Assembly (NCBI GenBank): GCA_037833965.1
Contig: AP031351.1
Location: forward strand, 9,932,501 to 9,996,500
Reading direction: 5' to 3'
Length of the DNA: 64,000 nt
From: Marchantia polymorpha subsp. ruderalis
Lineage: Eukaryota > Streptophyta > Marchantiopsida > Marchantiales > Marchantiaceae
The translations under genes were made by a program, and so were the position numbers. Below, piece by piece: positions 11,046 through 28,600 of the stretch (positions are counted from its first letter, which is position 1; the number at the start of each line of letters is the position of its first letter). Below the pieces are notes generated by a model that was not told the origin of the DNA, made no database searches, and saw nothing but the letters and a program-made list of their open reading frames with translations.

Positions 11046-11248
11046 TTAAAATTCCTGTATATATATTCTGTTATTTTTTGTAAATATATATTAATTTTAT
11101 TATTTCAATCATATCACATTTGATTAGTTATCATGTATTGATCTTATGTTTTTTTCCATTCAATATAAAAATAAGAATTATCTAAATTTTTTTTAAAAAG
11201 TGATAAAAGGTAAATATGATTACACAATCATTTTAGTATAATTTTAGT
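11046..11248. other. AT-rich spacer
   Basis: AT-rich sequence between the satellite and the MITE-like element, with no feature recognised. Confidence 0.4.
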
Positions 11249-11581
11249 GAGCCGCTAGTCACCACTCACTTTTCGCTATTAACCACTCACCCCCAACTCA
11301 GTTTTCAATCCATCCGTTCAGCATGGCCGCGAATGCCTAGTTGGTGCTCTTGGGCACCAATTGCAGAGCTCTATGCATCGTGATCCATCGCAGTTTGAGG
11401 TCGTGTAGAATTCTTCGTGGCCTTTACGTCGATGCAGCAACTGCGAAGAAGTGGGGCACAACGGGAGAAGTTGTCGTCAACTTCTTCGATTTTTAATAGT
11501 GCTTTCCATCCAGCCAATCGGAGCGCAAGAAAAGTGCGTAGGGGTTCTTTAAAATTGGGGGTGAGTGGTGACTAATGGTTC
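11249..11581. mobile_element. MITE-like element with 21-bp terminal inverted repeats
   Basis: The left end 11249-11269 (GAGCCGCTAGTCACCACTCAC) and the complement of the right end 11561-11581 agree at 18 of 21 positions, and the shared core is TAGTCACCACTCAC. A second ACCACTCACCCCC block lies just inside the left end and matches the sub-terminal sequence at the right end. The 333-base interior has no open frame and is more GC-rich than its flanks. This is the shape of a non-autonomous DNA transposon. I could not identify a convincing target-site duplication, so the superfamily is unassigned. Confidence 0.6.
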
Positions 11582-11908
11582 TCTATTTTTAAGTATTTCC
11601 AAACCCCAAGTAGACCGGATCACGATAGTCCTCTGGATGGTCAATGCAAGGGGACAAATAACGCTTATTGTCGTCATGATATGCCGAGGTCTTATATTTG
11701 AGGTATAAAAAAATGTATACATGTTTAGATTATTTTAAAATTTATAAATATATTAAATCAAATTAGAAAAAATAATTCAAATTAAAAATCTACTTCATAA
11801 TATAAATGACACAATACCAAGTCAATTTGTAAATACAGATCAAGTTATAAATGATTATCTCTACTTCATTATTTGAACTTTAAATTATCCATATCAATAT
11901 TTCACAAT
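11582..11908. other. Spacer between DNA transposons
   Basis: Mixed AT-rich sequence. Nothing recognised except the left target-site copy of the next element (TTCACAAT at 11901-11908). Confidence 0.4.
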
Positions 11909-13828
11909 TAGGCATCAGCAAGGTGAGGTAATCTTTTAGGGTTATAAGGTAAAAGGTTAAAAGTTAAGGGTAAAAGTGAGAGGTTTGGCTATAGGTAAGC
12001 CTCGGCAAGGTAAGGTAAAAGGTAACGGGGTAAGGTATGGGCCTCTAGCTTTACCCTACCTTTTACCTTACACGTAACACTATTGTCTACCTTTACCCTT
12101 TACCTCTACCTCAGGGTAATTACCCGGTTACCTGGTACGAATTTAAAAAGTTTTAGTTTTGGACGCATCATACAAAGATTCTCCTGGGGGTATGCGGTTT
12201 CTGGTTTTCTTTGAAGGCATTTTTTAAGCTACTTGTTGATCTTCTATCATAACACTATCAGACGTCTACTGCCTCGTTGTCGATGAATAACCGCTTCCTT
12301 TGTAGGTACCGGGACATGAATTGAGATGTTGCAAATGGATCAGATACTTATTACTTCTAAGTTTCTTATTCACTTCCTATTTAGCATTAGTGCTTGAGAG
12401 AGTGTGTCTAAATCAAAGATAGAGGAGAGAGAATACCGCAATCATGAGAAACATGAATTATTTTGTTATATGCAATATAAATGAAGTATTGAACTCCGTA
12501 GCAATTAGAAGCGGCTTTCCTCCATTTTAGATACTAAATTATCTCATTTTAACCAAAAAATTTCAATCCAAGTGGAACACATTTTCAACTGGTTCACTCG
12601 GATGGAGATAAAGTTGAAGTCTCCTTCACAGAACCATACGATTCAAGTCAAACCCCAGCCATGCTGACTCTTAACGTTGACAAGAGGTATATCTTCTTTA
12701 GTGTTTTTAATTTCAGATCTAATTAGAATAAAAAAACAGGCAGAAGATCTATGCATTATAACTGAGCCGAACAACTACTCGAGCCAACGCTATTATAACT
12801 TCTATTAAAAGAACTCGTCGCCATATTACAAAAATGCAGCAAGTGATGGCTTTTCTACTCAAACTAGTAACATCATGCGTCCTGCAAATTTAGCTTTGCA
12901 GACCACAATATAGTCTGAAAGAGTTGAATCAGTTCCCTGACTTCATCGCACAATATTGTTGAATCTGGTTGTAGGTTTGTTCAAGGTTAATCAGGGAGAA
13001 TATGCAGAAGAATGTCCACATTTTTTTTTCACGGGTTAACCGGTAATTACCTTGTAACCCGCGAGGCTCTACCTTTACCCTACCTTTACCTTAACCTATA
13101 GCCAAATGTAATACCTTTACCCTTACCTTTTACACTTTTACCGGGTAACCCTCAAGGATTACTTTATCATGCCGAGGCTTAGCTATATGGTAAGTTAAAG
13201 GTAGAGTCAGATAGGTTATCTGGTAATTACCGGATAGCCCTCGTTCCCGCAAAAAACTAAAACATGGACCCTCTCAGAATTACTCAAAATGTAATTCTAC
13301 ACATTCTCCCACGAGGACGAGATTCAGAAAACAGCAATGCAGGTTTAAGCCGAATTGGTAATTCCGACCTCAATTGCTGTTTTGCATAATCTCGTGAAAG
13401 CACAAAGTGTAGATAAGGAGTTAAAGGTTAAGCTCTTGCACATGACGGCCTCTGACACAGATGATATGGAGAGTTTTCATTTCATCACGAAACTGGATGG
13501 AATACAAGAAGAGAATGAAGTGCTTGATGAGCTTTTTAATGGCAAATTGAATTTTGCACTGCTGTCACTTGCTATTTTTTTCTTTTCATTTACTAAACGG
13601 TTAAATTATCCTCTATATTTTACCCTAAAAGGTAGATTTACCGGGTAACCCTGAGGTAAGGGTAACTTTTAAAACTTTAAGAATCCGTAGAAGTAACCAG
13701 GTAATTATCCTGAGGTAGAGGTAAAGGGTAAAGGTAGACAGTCGTGGCGCAAGTAAGCTAAAAGGTAAAATAAGGGTAAAGGCTCATGCTTTACCCAGTT
13801 AGCTTTTACCTTACCTTGCCGAAGCCTA
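11909..13828. mobile_element. hAT-like DNA transposon A, non-autonomous, interrupted by element B
   Basis: The left end reads TAGGCATCAGCAAGG and the complement of the right end reads TAGGCTTCGGCAAGG. The 8 bases outside are TTCACAAT (11901-11908) and GTCACAAT (13829-13836), a 7/8 match that also fits the hAT preference for T at position 2 and A at position 7. The sub-terminal regions are dense in GGTAAAGGTA-type motifs in both orientations, as in many hAT elements. The interior of A after removal of B is short. An open frame at 13355-13648 (starting VIPTSIAVLHNLVKAQ) is of unknown origin and does not look like a hAT transposase. Element A needs transposase from elsewhere. One target-site mismatch and diverged ends suggest an old insertion. 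Confidence 0.72.
11996..13181. mobile_element. hAT-like DNA transposon B, nested inside A in inverted orientation
   Basis: The left end reads TAAGCCTCGGCAAGG and the complement of the right end reads TAAGCCTCGGCATG. The flanking bases are GCTATAGG (11988-11995) and GCTATATG (13182-13189), a 7/8 target duplication that lies inside element A. The left 170 bases of B match the right end of A in complement (shared TCTACCTTTACCCTTTACC and CAGGGTAATTACC-type blocks), while B's right end resembles A's left end. So the same family inserted into itself backwards. The interior has no transposase-like frame. About 1.19 kb long. Confidence 0.7.
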
Positions 13829-15019
13829 GTCACAATGTACAATAATCTCCCGGTTATATATGCAAATTGATTTTTGGATTTTGCATACTTAATAGAGAGT
13901 AGCGTATTTAAGAGAAACATGAGTTTTCGCCAACTGAACATACGCGTTTTTACGTATGATCATATGTCACATTGCTGCGGCACATAATTTTTATTTGAGC
14001 TTATTAGAGCTTATTGTTCGGATCACTAATACGGATGTTAAAGACAAAAACAAAAAACAAAAGAGATGATTGACATGAGAACAAAAATATTGATTATGTC
14101 ATCTTCAATTTTGAAATATTGAAACAAAGTTATTTACTAGATGAGATTCCATCGGAACGTAAACTGCTTGATGTGTACCATCAAGTTTTGTTTTACCCGA
14201 TGGTATTCCACCGACGTCACACTGTCATGTTGAGATTAACTTCAATTAAGGAGTAACCTCATGTTATAACTATTTATAGCTAGGTGTGTTGCTAACTTTG
14301 GATATAAATCTACCCCAAGACTTCTACTCGTGTGTGCATTCAGAATTCAGTTGTCAGTAAATCTTCTCGTGCGCTTCAGCAGTGGACATAGCCCTCGAGG
14401 GTGAACCACATTATATGAGTGTCTCCTGTGTTTGTGCTTGGCTTGAATGACGCTTAGTTTTACAATTAAGAAATGGTAACAGAGCGGGTTTACGATTTGG
14501 AATAGGATTCAGGTTTTTGTTTGGTGTTCTTTCACTTACACGTACAATGAAAAAACTTGTTTTACTTTCTGAAAGTTTGTGAAACGAAGAAATTTTTAGT
14601 TTTTTTTTTTAGTTTCAAAATTTTGTCGATAGTTTTTTGTAGTCTCAGAGTTTTTTCCAAAACTCAGTAGATAGTTTTCAAGGGGTGGGGGTAGACAATG
14701 ATAAAACGTTTTCGTCATGTCTATATAAGTTGTGTATTGTGACTGAAGCCTTTGCTGTCAGGTTGTTTAATGTATAGTTTAGTTTAGTTTTCCACTGATG
14801 GTGTGTATTGTGAAAATGATATTAACTTTTACTAAATATTGCTATGCAAAGTTTCTATGCAAAGTTCTGATAGTTTTCAATGACAGTGTAAAAAAGTGTG
14901 TGATTCTTGGAGTTGACAATATCAAAAAGTGTGTGAGCAAGGTCGGAAAGGGAGTACGAGCAGCCGAGACTCCCAAGCAGAAGCGAAGGGGTGGATTTTT
15001 TTTGAGAGTCGAAAAGAAG

Positions 15020-15420
15020 GTGTTTCCCCTTCTTCGCGAATTTTGGGCAGCGGGCAGCGTAGGCCGCACAAAAATAGTGCATTGAGCAGGCAGCAGCGAC
15101 GAAGAGCAGTGGAGGCCCGCAGAGTTCAGGCGACGGTGGCGGAGGTCAGCAGGCAGGGCCCCCGAGCGGCGGAGACTCACTCCACCCCGAGGCAAGAATT
15201 CAAGCGGCAGGGCACTGTTACTCCTAAGGCAAGACCGCTCCACCCCGAGGCGAGAACCCCCCAGCGGCGAGACACTCTTCCTCCGAGGTAGGATCCACAA
15301 GGTAGGGGATCCACCCCCGAGGCGGGGATTCGAGCGGCGGGCATCCGAGTCGCATAGCAAGCAGCGGGCTGAGAGATCGCGGAAGAGGCGGACCCCGCCC
15401 CTCTACAGCGGAGGTGGAAC
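15020..15420 (+). repeat. GC-rich degenerate repeats in the copia leader
   Basis: CCACCCCGAGGC-type units followed by variable AAGAATTC / GAACCCC / GGGGATTC segments recur four or more times at irregular spacing. The block is strikingly GC-rich against the AT-rich surroundings and lies between the primer-binding site and gag. Confidence 0.5.
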
Positions 15421-15826
15421 GTTTCCCATCTGTAACACTCCCAACCCCTCCTCCCACCGAATAGGGAAATTGTTTTTTCGGCATAGTTAGGGTTTTCCGG
15501 CAAAGTTAAAGTTGTTCGGTGACAAACGACGTGATCGTGGCCGACTTCGTTGCAGGGCTCGTGGTAGCAGGCCACGTGGTTATAGTCATGTGGTCGCACT
15601 CAGACGTGGTTGATGTACCGTAGTCACGGTTGACATGATGACCTCAGGGAAGACATGGTCAGTAAAAAAAGTGGTCGGTGTTGACAGCTTTGACAAAACG
15701 GTCGTGACGGTAACGGTGCAGGTCGCGGATGAGGGTGGTCACGGACGACGACAGTCACGAGTGACGAACATTGTAGTTGCGGGCGACATTGGTCACTGGT
15801 GACAGTTATTATTATTTTATTTTTTC

Positions 15827-15990
15827 AATTGCGGGTGACGGTGGTCACGGGCGACAAGAGTCTCTAATGACAGATATTTAAATTGCGAGCGACGGTGATC
15901 ACAGGCGACGAGAGTCGCGGGTGACAAATATTTAAGTTGCGGGCGACGGCGATCACGGACAAAGGAAGTTGCGGATGATGGACGTTGAAT
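15827..15990 (+). repeat. 54-bp minisatellite, about three copies
   Basis: Units start at 15827, 15881 and 15935 with the pattern AATTGCGGGTGACGGTGGTC, then ACGGGCGACAAGAGTC and a GACARATATTTA end. Looser, older copies (GACGGT / GGTCAC motifs) extend back to about 15540. It lies in the leader of the copia fossil. Confidence 0.7.
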
Positions 15991-18205
15991 CACGGGCCAC
16001 GGTGGTCGCGGGTGGAATTTGCGCACAAGTGAGCAGTTCAAGCCAGACCGAAGATTCTTGTTGCCAAAGACTTTATCTAGTTGGTGGAATATTCTGTTTG
16101 TGCATATTTTGTTTCAAACACTCTCTGTCGGAATATAGGCAAATTGAGTATAGTTGGAAAGATCTTGACGCGACTAGTGCATCTTGAGCATTTCAAAAGC
16201 TGAAAAAAGCATCCGAAAGACTAATTGACGCGGAAGTAGACGATGTCTCTAGTTTTTGTCGAACTGAGATGACATCAAAACCGGTTGGAAAAACAAGGTA
16301 CAACATTCTTCCTCTTGATGGCCGAGGTGATAACCTGCTTTGGGAAAAACAGGTGAAAGTCAAGCTAAGATCTATGGATCTCGCTAATGTGCTTTGTCTC
16401 TAAGCCTTAGAGACAAACCAATGCACATTACTTACATTGATTGGAGGAATTCACAAGAGCAAGCAGTTTACATTGTGATGGGTAATCTAGATCCTTCAGT
16501 TATGAAGCAAGTTGAGGAGTATTCTCAAGTTACACAGATTTTTGATGCACTACAGAGACGCTTTCATCAGAAAGAAATATCACATGTCATGAACACCTAC
16601 ATGAGGCTGTTGAACTTCACGATGAAACTAGGATCGAGAATTTAGGATCACATTCACGCCTAAGGCAATTTGTTGATAGATCTTCAAACTATGGGAGAAG
16701 AGCTTTCTGACATTAAGAAAGCTATGCATCTACTTCACTCATTGCTTCTCTCCTACAAGACACTATCAAAGATTCTCCTTCATTGTGATAACAAGGTTGT
16801 AACTTACAACGAGGTTGTAAGTGCTCTTTTGGTGGACGAGGTAAATCATGAGATGCTATCATTCTCTCGTCCACTCATTTCAAGTACTGCACTTACTTTG
16901 ACCCGGGGTCAGTCGCAACCATCGGGTCTGAACAATTTGCAGCGTACAGGATTGAAGCGGCAGAGATCCAGTTCCTCTAAGCAAAAGAGAGTTCAATTTT
17001 GGATTCTATTCCCTAACAAAAGGAACTTGAAGAACTTGGTATGTTGGAGATGTGGCAAGAATGATCACATCAAGAAGGAATGTCAGATGATAATAAGAAA
17101 TGCAAATCTCCTTCAAGTGACGAATGTTGCGGAGCATCTTCATTCCGAAGACAAAGACATGTTTGCCGACGGTCTATGATGCCAGAGATATACCCTCTGT
17201 AGTTCATCAACAATTGTTGGTGATGTATGGATTTTGGATAGTGCTTCTTCCTATCACATTTGTTACATTAGAGAATTCTTATGTACTTTCTCATGATCAA
17301 ACGGCTTCGTTCTTATGAAGAATGATCAACCTTGTAAGATTGAGGATGTGGGATCTGTAAAAATCCACATGTTTGATGATGTCAACCGAAGATTGACACA
17401 AGTTAGGTTTATACCTAACATGAGAAAGAACTAAGTATCTCTTGGAGTGCTAGATTCACACGACTTAGAGTATAGCTCTAGGGAGGACGTGTTAGATGTC
17501 CAATCTAGTGATAAATATATTATACTTGGGGGATACAAACACAATAATCTGAATTTATTAGAGGGCACCACAATTTGTGGAGAAGTTAACTTTACATGAT
17601 CTCGCCTAGAAATGTCTCATTTATGGCATTCTAGACTAGGCCATATGAGTGATAGATACTTGTTTCTTCTTGATGAGAAACAAGTGTTATCGAGTTTGGG
17701 TAAAGTTAACTTCACATTTTGTGAACATTGCATCATGGAAGAACAACATAGGCAAGCTTTTAGTGTTGGAACTCATAATTCCACGGAGATACTAGAGTAT
17801 GTACATAGTGACGTGTGGAGCCCATCTCATACTGTCTCAATCTTAGGAAAGCTTTACCATGTATCTTTTATAGATGATTATCGCAGGTATGTGTGGATTT
17901 ATTTTCTTATCCACAAGTATGAGGTGTTTCTCACCTTCAAAACTTGGCGTGTATAGTTGAAACTAAGACTTGCAAGAGGGTAAAATATTTACGATCAGAT
18001 AATGGCAGCGAATATACTTTTGACTAGTTTCAATGATATTGTATAGAGGAGAGGATTACTCGTCATTTCACAACAATTTACACTCCCCAACAAAATGTTG
18101 TATTTGAGAGACTCAACAGAGCAGTGTTGGAGAAGGTACGAAATATGCTAAGCGAATCTGGTTTACCAAGAGAATTTTGGGCCGAAGCCGTTATATTAGA
18201 GTAAT

Positions 18206-20241
18206 CAAGATAACTGACATTACATCATATGTTTATTATGTTTGTGAACCGTTTGAATTTCAAATTTAAAAGATGATATATGCTGTCAATATGTAATTCA
18301 ATGTGATACTCTAGTATCAAATTCGCTACTTTATTACTAAGTGTCATTTTTGTTCAGCTTGATGTAAACCTAGCGTAATTGTTTGTATACTTTTAATACT
18401 CCTCTATATTTAAAAAAAATGTCTACTCTGAAAAATTTAATACGGAGATATAGCTACCAATAATTTACTAAGGATTATGCACATGTCATAATGTGCGAAG
18501 ATATGTGATTTTCAATCAACATCAATATGCGCTTGAGTACAGTATAAATGCAATGTATCCATATCTTGTTTGAATTGATAATAATACAAGTGCAATCATC
18601 GTCATTTTCCATACTAAAAATAGTAAAGTTGTAAAACATGTGATTATCCATCTTCATAGATATATCGAGTGCTCCGAAAACCATCGAGGTTTGCTAGTAT
18701 GTAGTTGTCAAGAGAAGCTTAACTTGTTTTTCTAAATATTCTAGGTTTAGATCTCTGCGATGTTATGTGCCTGGATTTTCTTCATGTTTGTGAGAAACTT
18801 ATCAAAATCTAACATAGTAGATAATTATTAAATGAATATAATTTATTATAGATCAATTTGCAATAAATGGTATTTACTGCTGTAAAAAGAGAGATACTTA
18901 ATAATATGCTTAGATCGACAAATTGGATATGATCTAATTCTCATATTGATGCAGCATTTGGTTACATGATCGTTTCGTGGTATCAAATCCATCTCTTTGT
19001 GTATCTATGTGCTTTGATTAGAATTTGAGGTTTTGATACAAGTTGGTATAATAAGATTCGCTTCTATACTCTGTGCTCGGATAGGGCTCATTATGTCGTA
19101 GTACTGAGCATAGGTAAGCTCAGTTTAATGATTAACATATATTTGGGGGTTGTTGATTTAATTAAATTTAAAGACTACAATGACTGCAATGAGAGGGTGG
19201 TGACTCTGGTGGAGTGATCCTGCTTGATCCGGGTTGGTCTTGATTCAAGTGTGTCAGGTGCTCTGATATTTAGTTAGTATGATGAAAGCTTATATGCTGA
19301 AAGTATATAAGCTAGTGTTATAAAGTGAATGTATATAAACTAATGTAGTGAGTTACTGAATATACGATCATCACAGCCAAGAGAAAAGGCAGAAATATAA
19401 TTACTGCCTTAGGAGTATGACATCAATCTGCCTCTTGAGATTGAGTATAATGTCCATAACATCAACTCCCTAAATGAAGCTCAAGTTCAGATGTTTTAAG
19501 ATCATACTGAAAATAGCAAATTGGAAATACTTCCGTAACTTTGGTTGAACACTTATCCCCAACTCACCTAGGACATTTGAAGCCACTCACGTATCCACAT
19601 CTTCACTCATCTCTTGGACGTTAGTATCTCCTCACACGCGCAAAGAAATATTGCGACGACCTTTCCGGAGTTATCAACTCTTTATGCCGCTGGACTGTAA
19701 GAATGCCAGCTAATTGCTTCGCCATACTGCTTGCTTATATGATGCAGGTATTCAGTTTCAAACAAGGCTTGGCTTCATGTTAGAGAAGCTTCATCTCCAA
19801 CAAAATTTATTACAGCGGAAAAACGGACGGGCCTACTTTTGCAAAGTTATCCCCATATTGCTTAAAGGGAAACTTGATAAACGAGATTTACAACCTACGG
19901 GATAAGCCACGAGGCCAAGTTGCACTGCCCAGCTGGAAACATTGTCTCCTGTTTCAAAAGGTGAGAACTCTTGCGTAACATTCTGAAATCGTACCTTCTC
20001 CATTAAGAGAGAGCTTGGTTCAAACGAAGCTCTTTCTACTTGGCGCGGTGTTTCCAGTCAAGATGTTCACGACGTCACCTGATCTACACTAAGTATCTCA
20101 TCCTTGGCACTTGACTTGAATGTCACTACTATGTCATAATGATCATTTTTTACGAACTATTAAAGTGAGTACAGCCTGCAGTGCAACTTGGCCCCCGCTC
20201 AACGACCAGGCAGGCAACTCCCCCTAGGCTATGGAAACTAA
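18206..20241. other. Intergenic, AT-rich, nothing recognised
   Basis: About 2 kb between the copia fossil and the 3' end of CDC48. No open frame longer than 70 codons shows a family motif. The last few hundred bases should hold the CDC48 3' UTR. Confidence 0.4.
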
Positions 20242-25394
<5,153 letters not shown>

Positions 25395-27165
25395 GTCTAC
25401 TACCTCTTTAGCCACTTTGACGATTGCACAACAAATTCAACCCTGATGATTACTGCCACCTGAGCAATCGAGAAGAAACAGTAATCGTAAGTGCACTCAA
25501 ATTGAGCACTATGCAGAGAAAAACGAGAAATTCAAAGTTTCCAAATAGCCAGCATCATACCGAGGTAAAAACTTAAAAATTCAAATATCTCAACGTTACG
25601 AAAACCTCAATTTCCATTGATACCCTAAGGTTGAGAAAAATCTTGACTAATTGCACCACACGGAACATACTCTCACAAGAAACTCCTTGCATTGCTTCTC
25701 CTTAAAAAAAGACCAAATGTATAATTCTTCATTACAGGGATATGCTAATTCATTGCGATCAGACCAAAAGTATATCCGTTACATAGAGCTGAAAGCCCCG
25801 CTCTCAGGAAATTATATAAGAGAAATTCGCTTTACAGAAGGAATTCGGACAGGCGAAGGAAACAGAACGACAAGCAATAAACCATGCCCACCGGAATGCT
25901 CCTCCCAGCCCAGTGTGCAGAGAAACAATCACATAAAGTGGGCTTGAATTGTACGCAACACAACGCATATGCGGCTTGGTACAAAAGAACTAAAGAGACT
26001 GTATCCACTTTGGGCTGTCTGCGATCATTTCAGAAAGTTGCAAATGTTCGATGTCTATGACTTCCCTACTTATATCACAAACCAAGTCTAGACCTAATAA
26101 CCGTTACCACCACGACGAAAATTCACAATAAGGCAGAGGACGGCATGAACGCGCATCACCTGCATTTTCAAGGATCATGCATTTTTTTAATGACTGAGTC
26201 TTTTTAAAGTTCGTTTTACGCGTTCGGCAAGAGCACAAGCAAGTCCACTCGGATGGATTAGATTCAACATCTCGATTCCAGCTACGTAGAGATACCTAGA
26301 TAGCGAGGAGCCTCCCAGTGGGAACAGAGCAGAGCAACGGGCTTGAAGTCGCGTTTCGACTCGAAGGTCGCGTTTCGAGAACCAGGCAAAATAAGGAACA
26401 AGAAGATCGATAAACATTCCCCTCCCTTCCCTTAACCTACGTTATACTGTTCTCCCGCTCCTGTCTCAATAAAGAATGCGTGCCGATCACTCGAAACCCG
26501 ATGGTCTCAGGACACTTCGCTCGACTTGATGTCAAGAAGGTACAAGAAGATCCGAATATTGTGAGAAGTTCCTCGAGAAACCGATCATTCCTCAAAGGCG
26601 ACACCACTTCACTCCACTTAACAACTCAACCACTCCACTCCATTCGACTGCACGAGCACATGCACATGCGTTCCAACCAACCAACCAACCAACAAACCAA
26701 CCCCCAAAAAGAAAGAGATTGTCACCGGGGACAGACAACTGACAATCGGTCAGCGTAGCGCAGACAAATTACCAACATTCGTCAGCCAAGAATATTACCG
26801 AGCGGGTCAAAAGTTTCAGCAAGCTACTGTACCTCTTCTCACCGCGCCTCGTCGACTTCTTTCTCCGGATTTCTCCGAACAGTCAAAGATTGGGCTCGCT
26901 CGCCTGCGCAACCGATTCTTTGGACCGCCGACGATCCCTCGCAGACAAGAAGCCGAAGGAAGCAAATGCTGCGCGTGGAGAGCAGGAGAAACTAATAGTT
27001 CCGAGCACGACGACGACGACGACTGCATGGGCGGCAGACGCTGCAACCGCGAGCGAGCGAGCGACGGGGAGGGCCAAGGGCAGACACAGCGAAAGTTACA
27101 GAGTTCCCCGACGGAGCGAGCAACGAGAGCTGCGAGCGCTGCGTGGCGCCCTGGCCCGTCTTTTA
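25395..27165 (-). promoter_or_regulatory. CDC48 upstream region with probable 5' UTR intron
   Basis: The first 40 bases upstream of the ATG read as normal leader. A GC-rich block at about 26,840-27,130 contains GAC and GAGC runs and ends on the minus strand with a donor-like GCG|GTGAGA at about 26,842. An acceptor-like ATCATCAG lies near 25,450. A 5' UTR exon in the GC-rich block joined across a 1.4-kb intron to the coding exons would fit. No protein-coding evidence was seen in this stretch. Confidence 0.35.
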
Positions 27166-28600
27166 TGATACTTTGGGATCTTAATCTTTGTCGTGCCCTG
27201 CATGGTATGTCCGAAAGGCTCACGCCTGCCACGTGTGCATGCCCCACCTCCCCGTAGCATCCCGTAGGCTGTGCTTGTGTTCGTTAAGTTCGTTTCATAG
27301 AATCTCACAAAAGTCCCGTACTGGATTTTATCCATTACTAAATTCGGGTTCCTGGGCCATCCCATCTTTCTCTCTCTTACCCCATAAGTCTGATCTTTTT
27401 AAGCATATTTTATTAAAATCGGATTATTATTAATTATAATTACTATAATACTTACCATATAATATATTTGATCAAGATTTTATATCTTATTATATTTTGA
27501 TCAATCCAACTATACATCATTTCAGATTTTCAAAAAATAAATATGATGAAATGGACTTTCATAAAATACTATCGATTTTTTACTATCAAATAATATAATT
27601 AAAAGGTGAAGATTATATTTGATTCGTAATACAACGCTTTGAAGATTATGTTCATTAACTACAAATTCTATATGGTAATTTGAAATTCAATTTGATCACA
27701 AATATATAGTTTAATTATCTTTTATTGAATAGTCAATTGATTTGTTCAAATTTCTTACATAAACTTATATTTAAAGATATACAAAGATTTAATATTATAA
27801 ATTAAATGAATAGAAACTAAAATATTAGTGAAAAGATTTAAGACATGTAATAATCTTATATATTTACTCCATATAAATTTCAAATGTATAAGTTTCTAAA
27901 AGATGTGGATAAAGAATTTTCTCACAAGGAGTGATGAGTATATATGGTCATGCAACTTCCATCGCTGACATGCCATTATAACACGCACACATATAGGGAG
28001 CAAGAGCGTACAAATACACAAATGTATCACAACTAAAAATACCAATAGAAACTTCAGTGGCTTTAGACACAAAACTTACATAAAAGTTGAACCGAGTCCA
28101 CTCCACAACTTGGAGAATTCACTCCGTCTGGGGAGTACGGTTGCAAGGCTAAAATTGTGCGCCATTTCACGATATATTAGGCCTGCGCTTCCACATCAAA
28201 ATGATCAGGCAACAGGCGCCGTGCGAGTTGCAAATCACGCTAAGCTCACATGACGCTATAGCTTGTCCACTGAAAGCTATTTTCCATGCAAAATGCTCAA
28301 CTCAAAAAACTAAAGGTTCTTTTAGTCTCCACGCGATTATATTCCAACAAGAATGAACTCTAACTTTGACTCTACCTAATGTTGACTCAACTAGAGTTAA
28401 CTCTAATCCAATATTGATTATACACAATACATATGGATATGATAGTTTTTGTGTGAATATGTATCATCATACAATCTACATAGCTGACATGCCATACTCA
28501 CACATACACATGTATATGAAACAAGAGCGTACACATACATAAATGTATCACAATTTGATTCTCTAGCTTGCGGTTAGATCCCTCAAACTTCCAGATAGCA
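27166..28600. other. AT-rich intergenic with a diverged 95-bp direct repeat
   Basis: Very AT-rich from 27,400 to 27,920. A segment at about 27,945-28,040 (GCTGACATGCCAT, AAGAGCGTACA, AAATGTATCACAA) recurs at about 28,460-28,555. The pair may belong to the downstream flank or the end of the neighbouring gypsy fossil. No gene seen. Confidence 0.45.

Larger units (their letters stand above)
14036..18205 (+). mobile_element. Ty1/copia LTR retrotransposon fossil, broken, 3' part missing
   Basis: Candidate 5' LTR at 14036-14464, starting TGTTAAAG and ending TACA, with a typical plant LTR GTGGACATAGCC / GTGAACCAC segment near 14390. A primer-binding site matching initiator tRNA-Met style (TGGTAACAGAGC) lies at 14474-14485. 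A long leader with GC-rich simple repeats follows. Then come a gag region (about 16.2-17.2 kb, with a CCHC zinc knuckle CWRCGKNDHIKKEC), a GAG-pre-integrase domain (HLWHSRLGHMS, near 17.6 kb) and the first part of the integrase core. Reverse transcriptase, RNase H and a 3' LTR were not seen. The coding part is interrupted in several places and the element cannot be whole. With only one LTR its age cannot be judged, but it looks old. Confidence 0.75.
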
